Shown in pieces: positions 1-5,761 of a stretch of DNA of 10,382 nt (position 1 is its first letter; each line of letters starts with the position of its first letter). Both the position numbers and the translations under genes were made by a program. Location of the stretch: NCBI GenBank assembly GCA_023230665.1, contig JALNWY010000104.1:1-10382 (forward strand), given 5' to 3'. The DNA comes from Deltaproteobacteria bacterium. Its GTDB lineage: Bacteria > Desulfobacterota > Desulfomonilia > UBA1062. Under the pieces are notes generated by a model. It ran no database searches. It was not told where the DNA came from and saw nothing but the letters and a program-made list of their open reading frames with translations.

Positions 1-108
1 AACATCAACCTTACCCGGTATTCCCGGAAAATCAATTTCCCTGGAAACCAATTCCGGCAGTTGGCGCTCCTGAAAATCATCAACCAGTTGGGCTACTATG
101 TTTTTCAT
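1..108 (-). CDS. N-terminus of probable AAA-family ATPase (DUF4143 type), cut by window edge
   Basis: Only the first 36 codons are present; the reading frame is open to the left edge. The peptide begins MKNIVAQLVDDF and continues ERQLPELVSREIDFPGIPGK. That pattern (short helix, 'RxLPEL..R..D.P.IPGK.DV') resembles the segment that in DUF4143-type ATP-binding proteins sits just before the Walker A loop. The Walker A itself would lie outside the window, so the ATPase call rests on memory of the family start and not on a catalytic motif. The ATG at 108-106 is the first good start after an in-frame TAA at 147-145. No clear Shine-Dalgarno sequence precedes it. The upstream AT-rich stretch carries good promoter boxes. 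Such ATPases often occur as single-gene accessory cargo in variable regions, which fits the neighbourhood. Confidence 0.55.
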   Translation of the reverse strand, partial: MKNIVAQLVDDFQERQLPELVSREIDFPGIPGKVDV

Positions 109-115
109 ACGCCGT

Positions 116-172
116 ATATTATCTTTTTTTTTACAACAAGACAATTATATTTTATCTCTTTTTTTAAGATAA
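116..172 (-). promoter_or_regulatory. Sigma-70-like promoter region for the leftmost gene
   Basis: Reading the minus strand, TTGTCT (144-139) and TAATAT (121-116) are separated by exactly 17 bases. A perfect TATAAT also occurs at 149-144, with a poorer -35 (TTATCT, 172-167) 17 bases upstream. The first pair would start transcription almost at the ATG (nearly leaderless), the second about 28 bases before it. Either would drive the gene starting at 108. The stretch is strongly AT-rich, so some resemblance could be chance. Confidence 0.45.
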
Positions 173-278
173 ATGTGCTTCCCTCTCCCTGGTTTCCTCT
201 TGTGGTTTGCCTTAACCGGCCGCGAACAACAGAGCATGCAGATTTGGCGAGGGAGAGAATAGGCAAGGGGAGAGGTCC

Positions 279-303
279 GCAGATTACGCAGATTACGCAG
301 ATT
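279..303. repeat. 9-bp tandem repeat GCAGATTAC (2.8 copies)
   Basis: Two exact copies of GCAGATTAC (279-287, 288-296) are followed by a partial GCAGATT (297-303). A diverged array with the same 9-base period and the same preceding GGTCC lies at 1360-1391. On the minus strand the unit reads as Asn-Leu-Arg codons, which produces spurious 'NLRNLRNLR' open frames. The rest of the 298 bases between 108 and 407 holds, besides the promoter above, an A6C/GT6 inverted repeat (332-357) and no gene that I can support. Confidence 0.75.
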
Positions 304-406
304 TTGATTCTGAAAAGAATATGTTAAGGACAAAAAACAGGAGATTATTGGTTTTTTATATAGACAATTCAGTAAGTTGGTCTGGGTCGATTCCGTCCCT
401 GACCTT

Positions 407-601
407 TCACCTTTCGATTTTCCTGACCCGGCCGACCTGGCCGGTTTCCAGGCGAACCTTTATGCCATGCGGATGAGTCGGGGATCTGGTCAGGATATCC
501 TTGACGATCCCCTCTGTGAGTTTTCCCGACCGCTGGTCTGCCTTCAACACGATACAAACCCGCATCCCGGGTTGTATCTCACTTCGATTTTTGCCATCCA
601 T
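407..601 (-). CDS. ywbE: YwbE family protein (DUF2196)
   Basis: A 64-residue protein that matches the full length of the YwbE / DUF2196 family as I remember it. The conserved core is easy to see: a 'G..V.IVLK.DQRSGKLT.G.VK.ILT.SP.HP.GIKVRLE.GQVGRV..I' pattern, containing GKLTEGIVKDILT and SPTHPHGIKV. These are small cytosolic beta-rich proteins of unknown biochemical function found in many bacteria. I do not know of a proven role. The ATG at 601-599 gives MDG, the usual family start. No good Shine-Dalgarno lies upstream. The start codon is the last triplet of a 28-base repeat whose other copy is at 1882-1909, so the 5' leader of this gene is itself repeat DNA. It is transcribed divergently from the toxin-antitoxin pair at 797-1335 and shows no operon partner. 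Confidence 0.85.
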   Translation of the reverse strand: MDGKNRSEIQPGMRVCIVLKADQRSGKLTEGIVKDILTRSPTHPHGIKVRLETGQVGRVRKIER

Positions 602-626
602 GCTGCGCAGTTTGAAGTTGAATTTA
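599..626. repeat. 28-bp direct repeat, copy 1
   Basis: This 28-base stretch (beginning CATGCTGCGCAG, ending GTTGAATTTA) recurs at 1882-1909 in the same orientation with one mismatch (27/28). In this copy the leading CAT is the ywbE start codon read on the minus strand. Confidence 0.8.
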
Positions 627-647
627 CCAAAAAAGGCAACAAAAAAC

Positions 648-660
648 GGGGTCTGACCCC
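648..660. repeat. GGGGTC-T-GACCCC palindrome (REP-like, possibly also a weak terminator)
   Basis: A perfect inverted repeat with a single central base, flanked by A5C on the left and CATTTTT on the right. It could therefore fold as a short GC stem followed by a U-run in either direction. The GGGGTC.GACCCC core resembles repetitive extragenic palindromes that I associate with REP/IS200-like (Y1) transposases in environmental genomes. No such transposase gene lies in this window. It sits 46 bases upstream of ywbE, so if transcribed it would be in the ywbE leader. Confidence 0.55.
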
Positions 661-710
661 CATTTTTCCGATTCTATTCATCTTTTTTGACGGAACTTCA
701 ATTCAGGATC

Positions 711-767
711 TGGTCATTATTGTGGCTATTTTTCTTGCGTTTTTCCGCGGTGGTCATTATTGTAACT
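711..767 (+). promoter_or_regulatory. Promoter with paired direct repeats, likely autoregulatory operator of the toxin-antitoxin pair
   Basis: TGGTCATTATTGT occurs exactly at 711-723 and again at 751-763. With the trailing CTA the match is 15 of 17 bases. The spacing is exactly 40 bases, close to four helical turns. A plausible promoter overlaps the second copy: TTGCGT (735-740), a 17-base spacer, then TATTGT (758-763), placing the start of transcription about 25-30 bases before the antitoxin ATG at 797. Phd/YefM antitoxins bind repeats over their own promoter, so this is the natural operator candidate. The operator role is inference. Confidence 0.55.
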
Positions 768-796
768 ACAAAACATAATTCAACTGGGGTACCAAT

Positions 797-1063
797 ATGC
801 AGACAATTGAGTCCTTCGTTCCGATCACCAAGGCAAAGGCAAAACTCCTGGACATGGTCCGTCAGCTGCACGACACGGACGACACCATAGCTATTACCAA
901 AAACGGGGTACCGGAAGCTGTGCTGCTGTCCATGAAAAAATTTGAAGGATTGCTGGAGACCATCGATATCCTGGCCGACCCTGAAATGATGAAACAGCTC
1001 AAGGGCTCCGCTAAAGATGTGAAGGCCGGCCGCTTGATTGATATTGAAAGGGCGTTTGAATGA
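797..1063 (+). CDS. Type II antitoxin, Phd/YefM family
   Basis: An 88-residue protein with the typical antitoxin plan. The N-terminal Phd/YefM fold (about residues 1-50: 'FVPITKAKAKLLDMVRQL', then 'IAITKNGVPEAVLLSMKKFEGL') dimerises and binds DNA. The C-terminal tail (about 55-88, ending IDIERAFE) would wrap and neutralise the toxin. The phrase 'ITKNGVPEAVL' is the hallmark strand-turn of this family. The stop overlaps the toxin start (ATGA, 1060-1063), giving translational coupling. The ATG at 797 is preceded by GGGG at 786-789 as a weak ribosome site. Autoregulation is probably through the repeats at 711-767. The gene looks intact. Confidence 0.9.
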   Translation: MQTIESFVPITKAKAKLLDMVRQLHDTDDTIAITKNGVPEAVLLSMKKFEGLLETIDILADPEMMKQLKGSAKDVKAGRLIDIERAFE

Positions 1064-1335
1064 AATATCAGGTCAGGATTACGTCCTATGCCGACTCCCA
1101 GGCCAGGAAGCTCAACCCTGAAGTAAAAAAAGCCGCCAGAGAAGCCTTACGGGAACTTGCCGAAAATCCGTACCTCGGCAAAGAACTCCAACGCGAATTA
1201 AGCGGCTTCTGGTCGTACAGGTTTTTACGGTATCGAATTGTGTATCAGGCTGATCCTGAAGAAAAGATTATTATTGTATGGGCCATCGGCCATCGGCGGG
1301 ATATATACGAAACCCTTGGCAGCCACCTTTTGTAG
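1060..1335 (+). CDS. Type II toxin, RelE/ParE superfamily
   Basis: A 91-residue protein, normal for the family. The RelE/ParE fold shows as a basic N-terminal strand (KYQVRITSYA), two helices (about 19-46, 'LNPEVKKAAREALRELAENP') and a basic C-terminal sheet with 'FWSYRFLRYRIVYQ' (50-63) and 'VWAIGHRRDIYETL' (73-86). Arg54, Arg57, Arg59, His78 and Arg79-80 are the likely RNA-contacting or catalytic residues. The IGHRRDIY ending is more typical of RelE-like mRNA interferases than of ParE gyrase poisons, but sequence alone does not settle it. If RelE-like, it would cut mRNA in the ribosomal A site. It is coupled to the antitoxin by a 4-base overlap, and both genes look complete, so the module is probably functional. 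Confidence 0.9.
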   Translation: MKYQVRITSYADSQARKLNPEVKKAAREALRELAENPYLGKELQRELSGFWSYRFLRYRIVYQADPEEKIIIVWAIGHRRDIYETLGSHLL

Positions 1336-1359
1336 AAAAAGAGTGCAGAAGAAAGGATG

Positions 1360-1391
1360 GGTCCCCAGATTACCCAGATTTCACAGATTTT
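1360..1391. repeat. Diverged 9-bp tandem repeat (CCAGATTAC / CCAGATTTC / ACAGATTTT)
   Basis: Three units of the same 9-base period seen at 279-303. The 21 bases starting GGTCC at 1360 match the 21 bases starting at 274 with two differences. It fills most of the 89-base gap between the toxin and the next gene, so the antidote gene at 1425 probably has a separate history from the toxin-antitoxin pair before it. Confidence 0.65.
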
Positions 1392-1424
1392 TTTGTGGTA
1401 TCGCGTAATTTAGAGGAGTAATTC

Positions 1425-1730
1425 ATGACAAAAACGAAAACCTCCAGATATGATGTTGCTGAACATCTCCGTACCCCGGAGGAAATGGCTGCCTACCTTG
1501 AGGCCTGTCTTGAGGAAGCGAATGGAGATGCAGCATTTATTGCCAAAGCTTTGGGAGACATCGCGCGGGCCAAGGGCATGTCGCAAGTGGCGCGTGATGC
1601 AGGATTGTCCCGCGAAAGTCTCTATAAAGCGCTTTCCGGGGAACGAACTCCTGGTTTTGACACAATACTGAAAGTTATCCATGCTCTCGGCTTGAAATTG
1701 CATGCCGAGCCCATCAAGGCAAATACCTGA
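1425..1730 (+). CDS. Addiction-module antidote protein, HigA-like HTH, without its toxin
   Basis: A 101-residue protein matching the 'putative addiction module antidote' family (a HigA-like HTH antitoxin). Residues 1-30 contain the typical 'YDVAEHLRTPEEMAAYLEACLEE'-like opening, followed by 'DAAFIAKALGDIARAKGMSQVARDAGLSRESLYKALSG', where residues 51-75 form a Cro/C1-type helix-turn-helix, and by 'P.FDTILKVIHALGLKL', the closing helices. The ATG at 1425 is well supported by GAGGAG at 1413-1418, a better ribosome site than most here. In this family the killer gene (a RelE-fold protein) normally lies directly upstream. Here the upstream gene is the toxin of a different, complete pair, 89 bases and a repeat array away. 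It is therefore probably an orphan, though cross-talk with the RelE-like toxin cannot be excluded. Confidence 0.85.
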   Translation: MTKTKTSRYDVAEHLRTPEEMAAYLEACLEEANGDAAFIAKALGDIARAKGMSQVARDAGLSRESLYKALSGERTPGFDTILKVIHALGLKLHAEPIKANT

Positions 1731-1833
1731 AATCGGGTAAAGGCGAACATGGTGGAGCTGTATTTGCCGGAAAACGGTTGAGGAAATTCTTGGGGGCGTT
1801 TTGAGGACAAAATTACTCTTTGGTACGGCTGAC

Positions 1834-1858
1834 GGAACGCATGAAATCATGAACGTCC
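1834..1858. repeat. Imperfect REP-like hairpin
   Basis: CATGAAATCATG (1840-1851) is a near-perfect inverted repeat. Around it GGAACG on the left and AACGTCC on the right extend the stem with bulges, a shape seen in REP elements. It lies in the 189-base interval between the convergent genes ending at 1730 and 1920 and next to copy 2 of the 28-base repeat. It could also be a weak terminator, but has no T-run. No gene is supported in this interval; a 23-codon minus-strand frame (1884-1813) is noted among the rejected items. Confidence 0.3.
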
Positions 1859-1881
1859 CCTTTCCCCGTCCTTGTTTCGCT

Positions 1882-1909
1882 CATGCTGCGCACTTTGAAG
1901 TTGAATTTA
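1882..1909. repeat. 28-bp direct repeat, copy 2
   Basis: Same sequence as 599-626 with one base different (CAC for CAG), in the same orientation, 1283 bases away. The two copies bracket the toxin-antitoxin pair and the orphan antidote gene. This copy ends 10 bases short of the stop codon of the nuclease-helicase gene at 1920. Confidence 0.8.
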
Positions 1910-1919
1910 ATTTTTAAGC

Positions 1920-4900
1920 TTACGCAATCACCTCCAACCAGAAGGCCACAACTGCGAAATCCCCATTTTCCGACTCTTCGGCAGGAATTTCAATTGGTTG
2001 ATAATCCGGATTTTCAGGGCGCAGGACAATTCGTTCATGTACCCACTCAGAGTCAGGATCATATTTCTTTTCGCTGAAATATCTTTTCACCGTAAAGGCA
2101 GCCCCTGTTTCAGCGTCGGTATGTCCACCGTGCCGTACAAGCACCACTCTGCCCAGGCGGCTCCCGCCGACGTTTCTGGAAAAAAGACAATAACTCCCGT
2201 CAGGGATCAACGGTTCCATGGATTTTCCCTGAATCCGAGTCACAAACGTTGAGGCGTCAAAACTGCTCCGGTTGGTTAATCCGAGCATTTGAACCCAGCC
2301 CTCCGGTTCCTCCGGAAGTGCTGAATCCAGAAAACCACCTGCGGCAACTTCCAGGGGATAAAAGGGTACGAACTGGGTGAATTTTTCTTCATTGCCCGGG
2401 TTGTCTATCAGCACGATTTTTTCACCTGGACGCTCGGCTCGTTCGTCCTCCTTCCCCTCCTCCGGCAACAGGTAGGCATAGTCATCTTCGGCAAGTTCTA
2501 TTTCAAGCTTCTGGTAATAGTCCTTGAGGTCGTTCACCATCTGCTGCCGGATCGAGAGAATGTCACTGCTTGATAATCCTTCCTGAAGAACAACATCCAT
2601 GGCAATGTAATTGAGATCCCGGCAGTGGTGAAAGAAGCGCTTCCGCTCGAACTTCTCGAAAGGGTTGCCCAGGAGGCTGCGTTGCAGCTCGGCTGCATTT
2701 TCAAGATATTCCAGTCTGTTGTATGGACAGTTTTTCCTCTCGCAACGTTGATGACGCTCGAGCAATCCAAGATAAAAACGTTGATAGAGTTGGAGCAGTT
2801 CAGGAATCTCTGCCTCACCCCGGCGGTTTCTAACCTTAAGATATGCGAGCAAAAATATGATTTTGTAGGAGAATGTGTAATCCCGCTTTTCGAGGAAATC
2901 ATGAAAATCGTTTTTCCTTGTTTTCTCGGTATGCGGAGAGAGCTGCTGCTGTTGTCGAATTTCCTCAACCTTTGCGGGGGCGAAGAAAAAGAGTGTGGAG
3001 CGGCCGAATGGTACACGATGGTCCGGGCTGATCTTCCCCTTCTTTATCCAGGACTTGACTGTGCCCGTGGAGACAAAAAGCTCACGGGCCAACTGTTCCT
3101 CGTTCAAATAGTCACCGTACAGGTTGCTGTATGTATGGATATCTACGGGCTCAATCCGACGGACTCCCTCATAGAGACCATCAAGGATGACAACTTCATC
3201 CTCTCTGCTTCCTCCTTCCGGTGTGATCAGGTCAGCAAACGGTTGATAGGAACTGATACGCAACAGTCCATGCAGGGACATCGGCATCAGCTTTGACCCG
3301 TAATTGTCAACCACGTCCAGCACGTAAAGAGCCTCTTTCCCGGGATGCTGGCGCAGCCCTCTGCCGAGTTGCTGGGTGTAGAGCACCTTGGAAAAGGTGG
3401 GGCGGGCCATTACAAGTATCTGCGTCCGGGGGGCGTCCCATCCCTCTGTCAACAAGTCGCAGGCGCAAAGAAAACGGATCCCGCCGGAGTTGTATTTTTC
3501 CAATGCACTGTCTGCATGGCGCCGGTCTTTGCCATCAACAGCCAAGGCTGTGATTCCCAAATTATTCATGGCTTTGGCCATTCTCCGGGCATGGGCGATA
3601 TCCACGCAGAAAACCACCCCTTGTTTATCGCTCAATGAGCCTTCGAAATATCTTTTTATGACCTCTATGATCAACCTGTCCCGTGAAGGAACCTGAAGAG
3701 TACGCTGCAGATCACTCCGCACGTATTCCTTGCCGTTGAATCGTACTTCCGAGAGGTCAACATTTGATTTTATACGATAACAGCGGACAGGAGGAACAAG
3801 CCCTTTGCGGATAGCTTCTTCAAGGCTCAGGGGACATTCATATTCACCGAAGATTTCTTCAAGCCTGCGGCGGTCAAAACGTTCCGGAGTCGCTGTCACG
3901 CCAAGGAGGTGCTGCGGATTGAAATGTTCCAATGCCCGGCGCAAACCTACCGCGGCTGAATGATGAGCCTCGTCAACCACGATATAATCGAAATGGTCCG
4001 GCTTGAACTCGAAATAATGACGTTGCAGTGAGGCATAGGTCAGGACGCGGATTCTGAGGTGGTCTCCTTCACTGCCGATCTGTTGGCGATATTGAGGCAG
4101 CCGCAGTTTGCAGCGGGCAATGGTCTGCTGACGCAATTTCCGGCTTGGGACCAGTATCAAGACGGAAAATTGTGGATCAGGCTCCATAAACAGGCTGATG
4201 TCTTTGATAAAAATTTCACTTTTGCCGGTGCCTGTGGGGAGAACAAGCAGAAAATTCCGTCTTCCATCCTGACGGTTGGACGAAAGATATTTCAAGGCAT
4301 CAAGTTGATGGTCGTGGAGCTCAATGGTCGAAAGCCGCCGATCCACTTTGACCAGAGGTCGGGTCAGGAAATCGGATGAATCTCCAAGGAAATGCTGCAG
4401 CTCTTGAGCAAATTTTTCTCTGTCGGACATGCCGCGCAGAGACCATCGGAACACCTTGAATCCGTCCGCGACCAATGAGTTCTGCTTGAAAAGCTGTGCC
4501 CGATAGCGGCCAGGGCCTATGACCACAGGATGATGGAAGGATTCTCCGTTCAATTCAATAGCGAAATTTCCCTTCCGGCTGAATAAGACGTAGTCGACAA
4601 ATCTTCGCTTCCCTTCCAGGTCGAAATAGGGAAACTCCCGGTGGAGTGAGTCTCGATGAGGTTCACCAAAGGCGGAGATAAATGTATCTTCAAAAACCTC
4701 TTCCGGCCGGCTCGGATCTATATCCTGTTCTTCTCTGTTGCGGCCGAACCGTTTGAGGGCTTCCGGATCATCACCCCCATTCAGGAAGTAGCGGACCTCT
4801 TCAATCAGTTCTGGATCAGGATATTCACCTTCATGCAAAAAACGGAAAACCCGACGGTACCGATGCATGAGTTGGTTCTGGACTGAGGTGTAGTCGATAT

Positions 4901-5057
4901 ATGGGTAGTCGGGCAATTGGCAGATACCGACATCAACAATGACACAAGTGGCGGCATCACTTTCAAAGACAAATCCTGTTGGAAGAGTCTGTATATGGAC
5001 ACAGTCAATCTGTCTGAGCAGGAAGCGAGGATCGAATTTTACTGTGGAAATGGTCAT
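1920..5057 (-). CDS. PD-(D/E)XK nuclease - SF2 helicase - HTH - S24 (LexA-like) peptidase fusion
   Basis: A 1045-residue multidomain protein. Residues about 1-115 are of no recognised family. About 118-205 form a nuclease domain of DUF559/Vsr-like type: Asp155 (FVDYVLF), Glu168 (AIELNGE) and His175-176 fit a PD-(D/E)XK core with Asn in the usual Lys place. About 245-600 are the SF2 helicase: Walker A PTGTGKS (274-280), DEAH (362-365), TAT (388-390), TEGWDAP (537-543) and QQLGRGLR (562-569). About 648-700 resemble a MerR-like HTH (LNEEQLARELFVSTGTVKSW). About 700-860 are helical, with Cys772, Cys777 and a HHC at 810-812 that might bind metal. About 892-1045 are an S24 peptidase domain: VAAGG (904-908, possible Ala906-Gly907 cleavage), GKSMEP with Ser946, and Lys991 (FTVKRY) as the likely dyad partner. 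It would act on DNA in the cytosol. The start overlaps the methyltransferase stop by ATGA. Domain calls are solid; the role is inference. Confidence 0.92.
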   Translation of the reverse strand: MTISTVKFDPRFLLRQIDCVHIQTLPTGFVFESDAATCVIVDVGICQLPDYPYIDYTSVQNQLMHRYRRVFRFLHEGEYPDPELIEEVRYFLNGGDDPEALKRFGRNREEQDIDPSRPEEVFEDTFISAFGEPHRDSLHREFPYFDLEGKRRFVDYVLFSRKGNFAIELNGESFHHPVVIGPGRYRAQLFKQNSLVADGFKVFRWSLRGMSDREKFAQELQHFLGDSSDFLTRPLVKVDRRLSTIELHDHQLDALKYLSSNRQDGRRNFLLVLPTGTGKSEIFIKDISLFMEPDPQFSVLILVPSRKLRQQTIARCKLRLPQYRQQIGSEGDHLRIRVLTYASLQRHYFEFKPDHFDYIVVDEAHHSAAVGLRRALEHFNPQHLLGVTATPERFDRRRLEEIFGEYECPLSLEEAIRKGLVPPVRCYRIKSNVDLSEVRFNGKEYVRSDLQRTLQVPSRDRLIIEVIKRYFEGSLSDKQGVVFCVDIAHARRMAKAMNNLGITALAVDGKDRRHADSALEKYNSGGIRFLCACDLLTEGWDAPRTQILVMARPTFSKVLYTQQLGRGLRQHPGKEALYVLDVVDNYGSKLMPMSLHGLLRISSYQPFADLITPEGGSREDEVVILDGLYEGVRRIEPVDIHTYSNLYGDYLNEEQLARELFVSTGTVKSWIKKGKISPDHRVPFGRSTLFFFAPAKVEEIRQQQQLSPHTEKTRKNDFHDFLEKRDYTFSYKIIFLLAYLKVRNRRGEAEIPELLQLYQRFYLGLLERHQRCERKNCPYNRLEYLENAAELQRSLLGNPFEKFERKRFFHHCRDLNYIAMDVVLQEGLSSSDILSIRQQMVNDLKDYYQKLEIELAEDDYAYLLPEEGKEDERAERPGEKIVLIDNPGNEEKFTQFVPFYPLEVAAGGFLDSALPEEPEGWVQMLGLTNRSSFDASTFVTRIQGKSMEPLIPDGSYCLFSRNVGGSRLGRVVLVRHGGHTDAETGAAFTVKRYFSEKKYDPDSEWVHERIVLRPENPDYQPIEIPAEESENGDFAVVAFWLEVIA

Positions 5058-5635
5058 TTATGGCGACGGAGCAAATATCCAAGCCAGGTGTCATCAGGGT
5101 TCAGACGTGATGTCTTCCTGGAAAAGTAGATAACCTTGAGATGGAGGGCGGCGAAAATAGATCGTAAATCGTCATCGTTCCAGAGAACAAAAGTCCGACC
5201 GTCTTCGGCTTGCTTTTCCCCCGCACCCTCTTTCAGTGACACATAGAGCAACCCCTCCGGACGGAGGGCTTGAAAAATTCTCTCTATAACTTCGGGAAGC
5301 TGTGATCGAGGGACATGGACCAGTGCCCCTGTCAGGAGAATGACATCAACTCTGATCTGGCTGAAATCATAGTGAAAAAAATTGCCAACAATAACCGGGC
5401 AACCGGAGTGCTGCCGTGCCAGGGTCGCCAAATTCTGGGACAGCTCAAACCCTGTAGCCGTAAAACCCTTATTCTTCAACCAAAGGAGGTCTCTGCCGGA
5501 ACCACAACCAACATCCAACACTTGAGCGCCAGCGCGAAAAAAACGAGTGATGGGATCAAGGAAGGCGGTGGGGTCAATGGCTGCGGTAACGTTGAAATAT
5601 TCACCAGCGCATTTATCGTAATAATTTTGGTTCAT
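5054..5635 (-). CDS. Class I SAM-dependent methyltransferase
   Basis: A 193-residue Rossmann-fold methyltransferase. Motif I is VLDVGCGSGRD (39-49), the acidic ribose-binding residue is Glu64 (TGFELS), the motif II region is VGNFFHYDF (83-91) and the post-motif strand is VILLTGALVHVP (98-109). It has no (N/D)PP(Y/F) motif and no target-recognition domain, so it does not look like a DNA amino-methyltransferase of a restriction system. It is closer to the methyltransferase-11/25 group that acts on small molecules or proteins. The C-terminal part (DGRTFVLWNDDDLRSIF, 145-161) may shape the substrate pocket. Substrate unknown. The ATG at 5635 has no in-frame alternative before an upstream stop. 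AAGGA is 15 bases away, too far for a good ribosome site. The stop overlaps the start of the S24 nuclease-helicase by 4 bases, implying coupled translation and joint function. Confidence 0.88.
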   Translation of the reverse strand: MNQNYYDKCAGEYFNVTAAIDPTAFLDPITRFFRAGAQVLDVGCGSGRDLLWLKNKGFTATGFELSQNLATLARQHSGCPVIVGNFFHYDFSQIRVDVILLTGALVHVPRSQLPEVIERIFQALRPEGLLYVSLKEGAGEKQAEDGRTFVLWNDDDLRSIFAALHLKVIYFSRKTSRLNPDDTWLGYLLRRHK

Positions 5636-5761
5636 CCGGCAAAGCCAAAATCCTTAAATTGATTTTGAAAGTAAAAAGAGGCCCTAATGGCAAAAAATTA
5701 TTGGATTCTACAATACATTACGGCGGCTTGGTCTGACTCCGACTTCTAAACCATTACTTAA
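5636..5761 (-). promoter_or_regulatory. 126-base gap inside the gene block, possible weak internal promoter
   Basis: The only sizeable gap in the minus-strand block. On the minus strand TTGCCA (5693-5688) is followed after 17 bases by TTTCAA (5670-5665), a good -35 with a poor -10. No terminator hairpin is visible after the DUF3427 gene. GGTCTGACTCC at 5730-5740 differs by one base from the core of the palindrome at 648-660, perhaps a decayed REP-like element. Whether the last two genes are transcribed separately is open. Confidence 0.25.

Noticed and set aside
61..327. Plus-strand 88-codon frame
   Set aside because: It runs across the opposite-strand ATPase start, an AT-rich promoter and the repeat array; composition is not protein-like.
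145..333. Minus-strand frame with NLRNLRNLR
   Set aside because: It is a translation of the 9-base repeat array at 279-303 plus AT-rich promoter DNA; no other protein-like features.
332..357. A6C ... GT6 inverted repeat as a terminator
   Set aside because: The stem is nearly all A-T with a 12-base loop; too weak to call.
377..778. Plus-strand 133-codon frame opposite ywbE
   Set aside because: It is antisense to a well-matched YwbE gene and then reads through the palindrome and operator repeats.
279..1391. CRISPR array
   Set aside because: The repeats are 9 bases with no spacers and no cas genes nearby.
1410..1850. Minus-strand 146-codon frame
   Set aside because: Antisense to the HigA-like antidote, which has a strong ribosome site and a clear family match.
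1813..1884. 23-codon minus-strand frame starting within repeat copy 2 (MSETRTGKGDVHDF...)
   Set aside because: It has no ribosome site, lies in repeat and hairpin DNA, and resembles no protein I know; probably chance or repeat-derived.
2625..3296. Plus-strand 223-codon frame inside the S24 helicase gene
   Set aside because: Antisense shadow of a 1045-residue gene with intact motifs throughout.
5054..5635. Modification subunit of a restriction-modification system
   Set aside because: No (N/D)PP(Y/F) or cytosine-methylase PC motif and no target-recognition domain in 193 residues.
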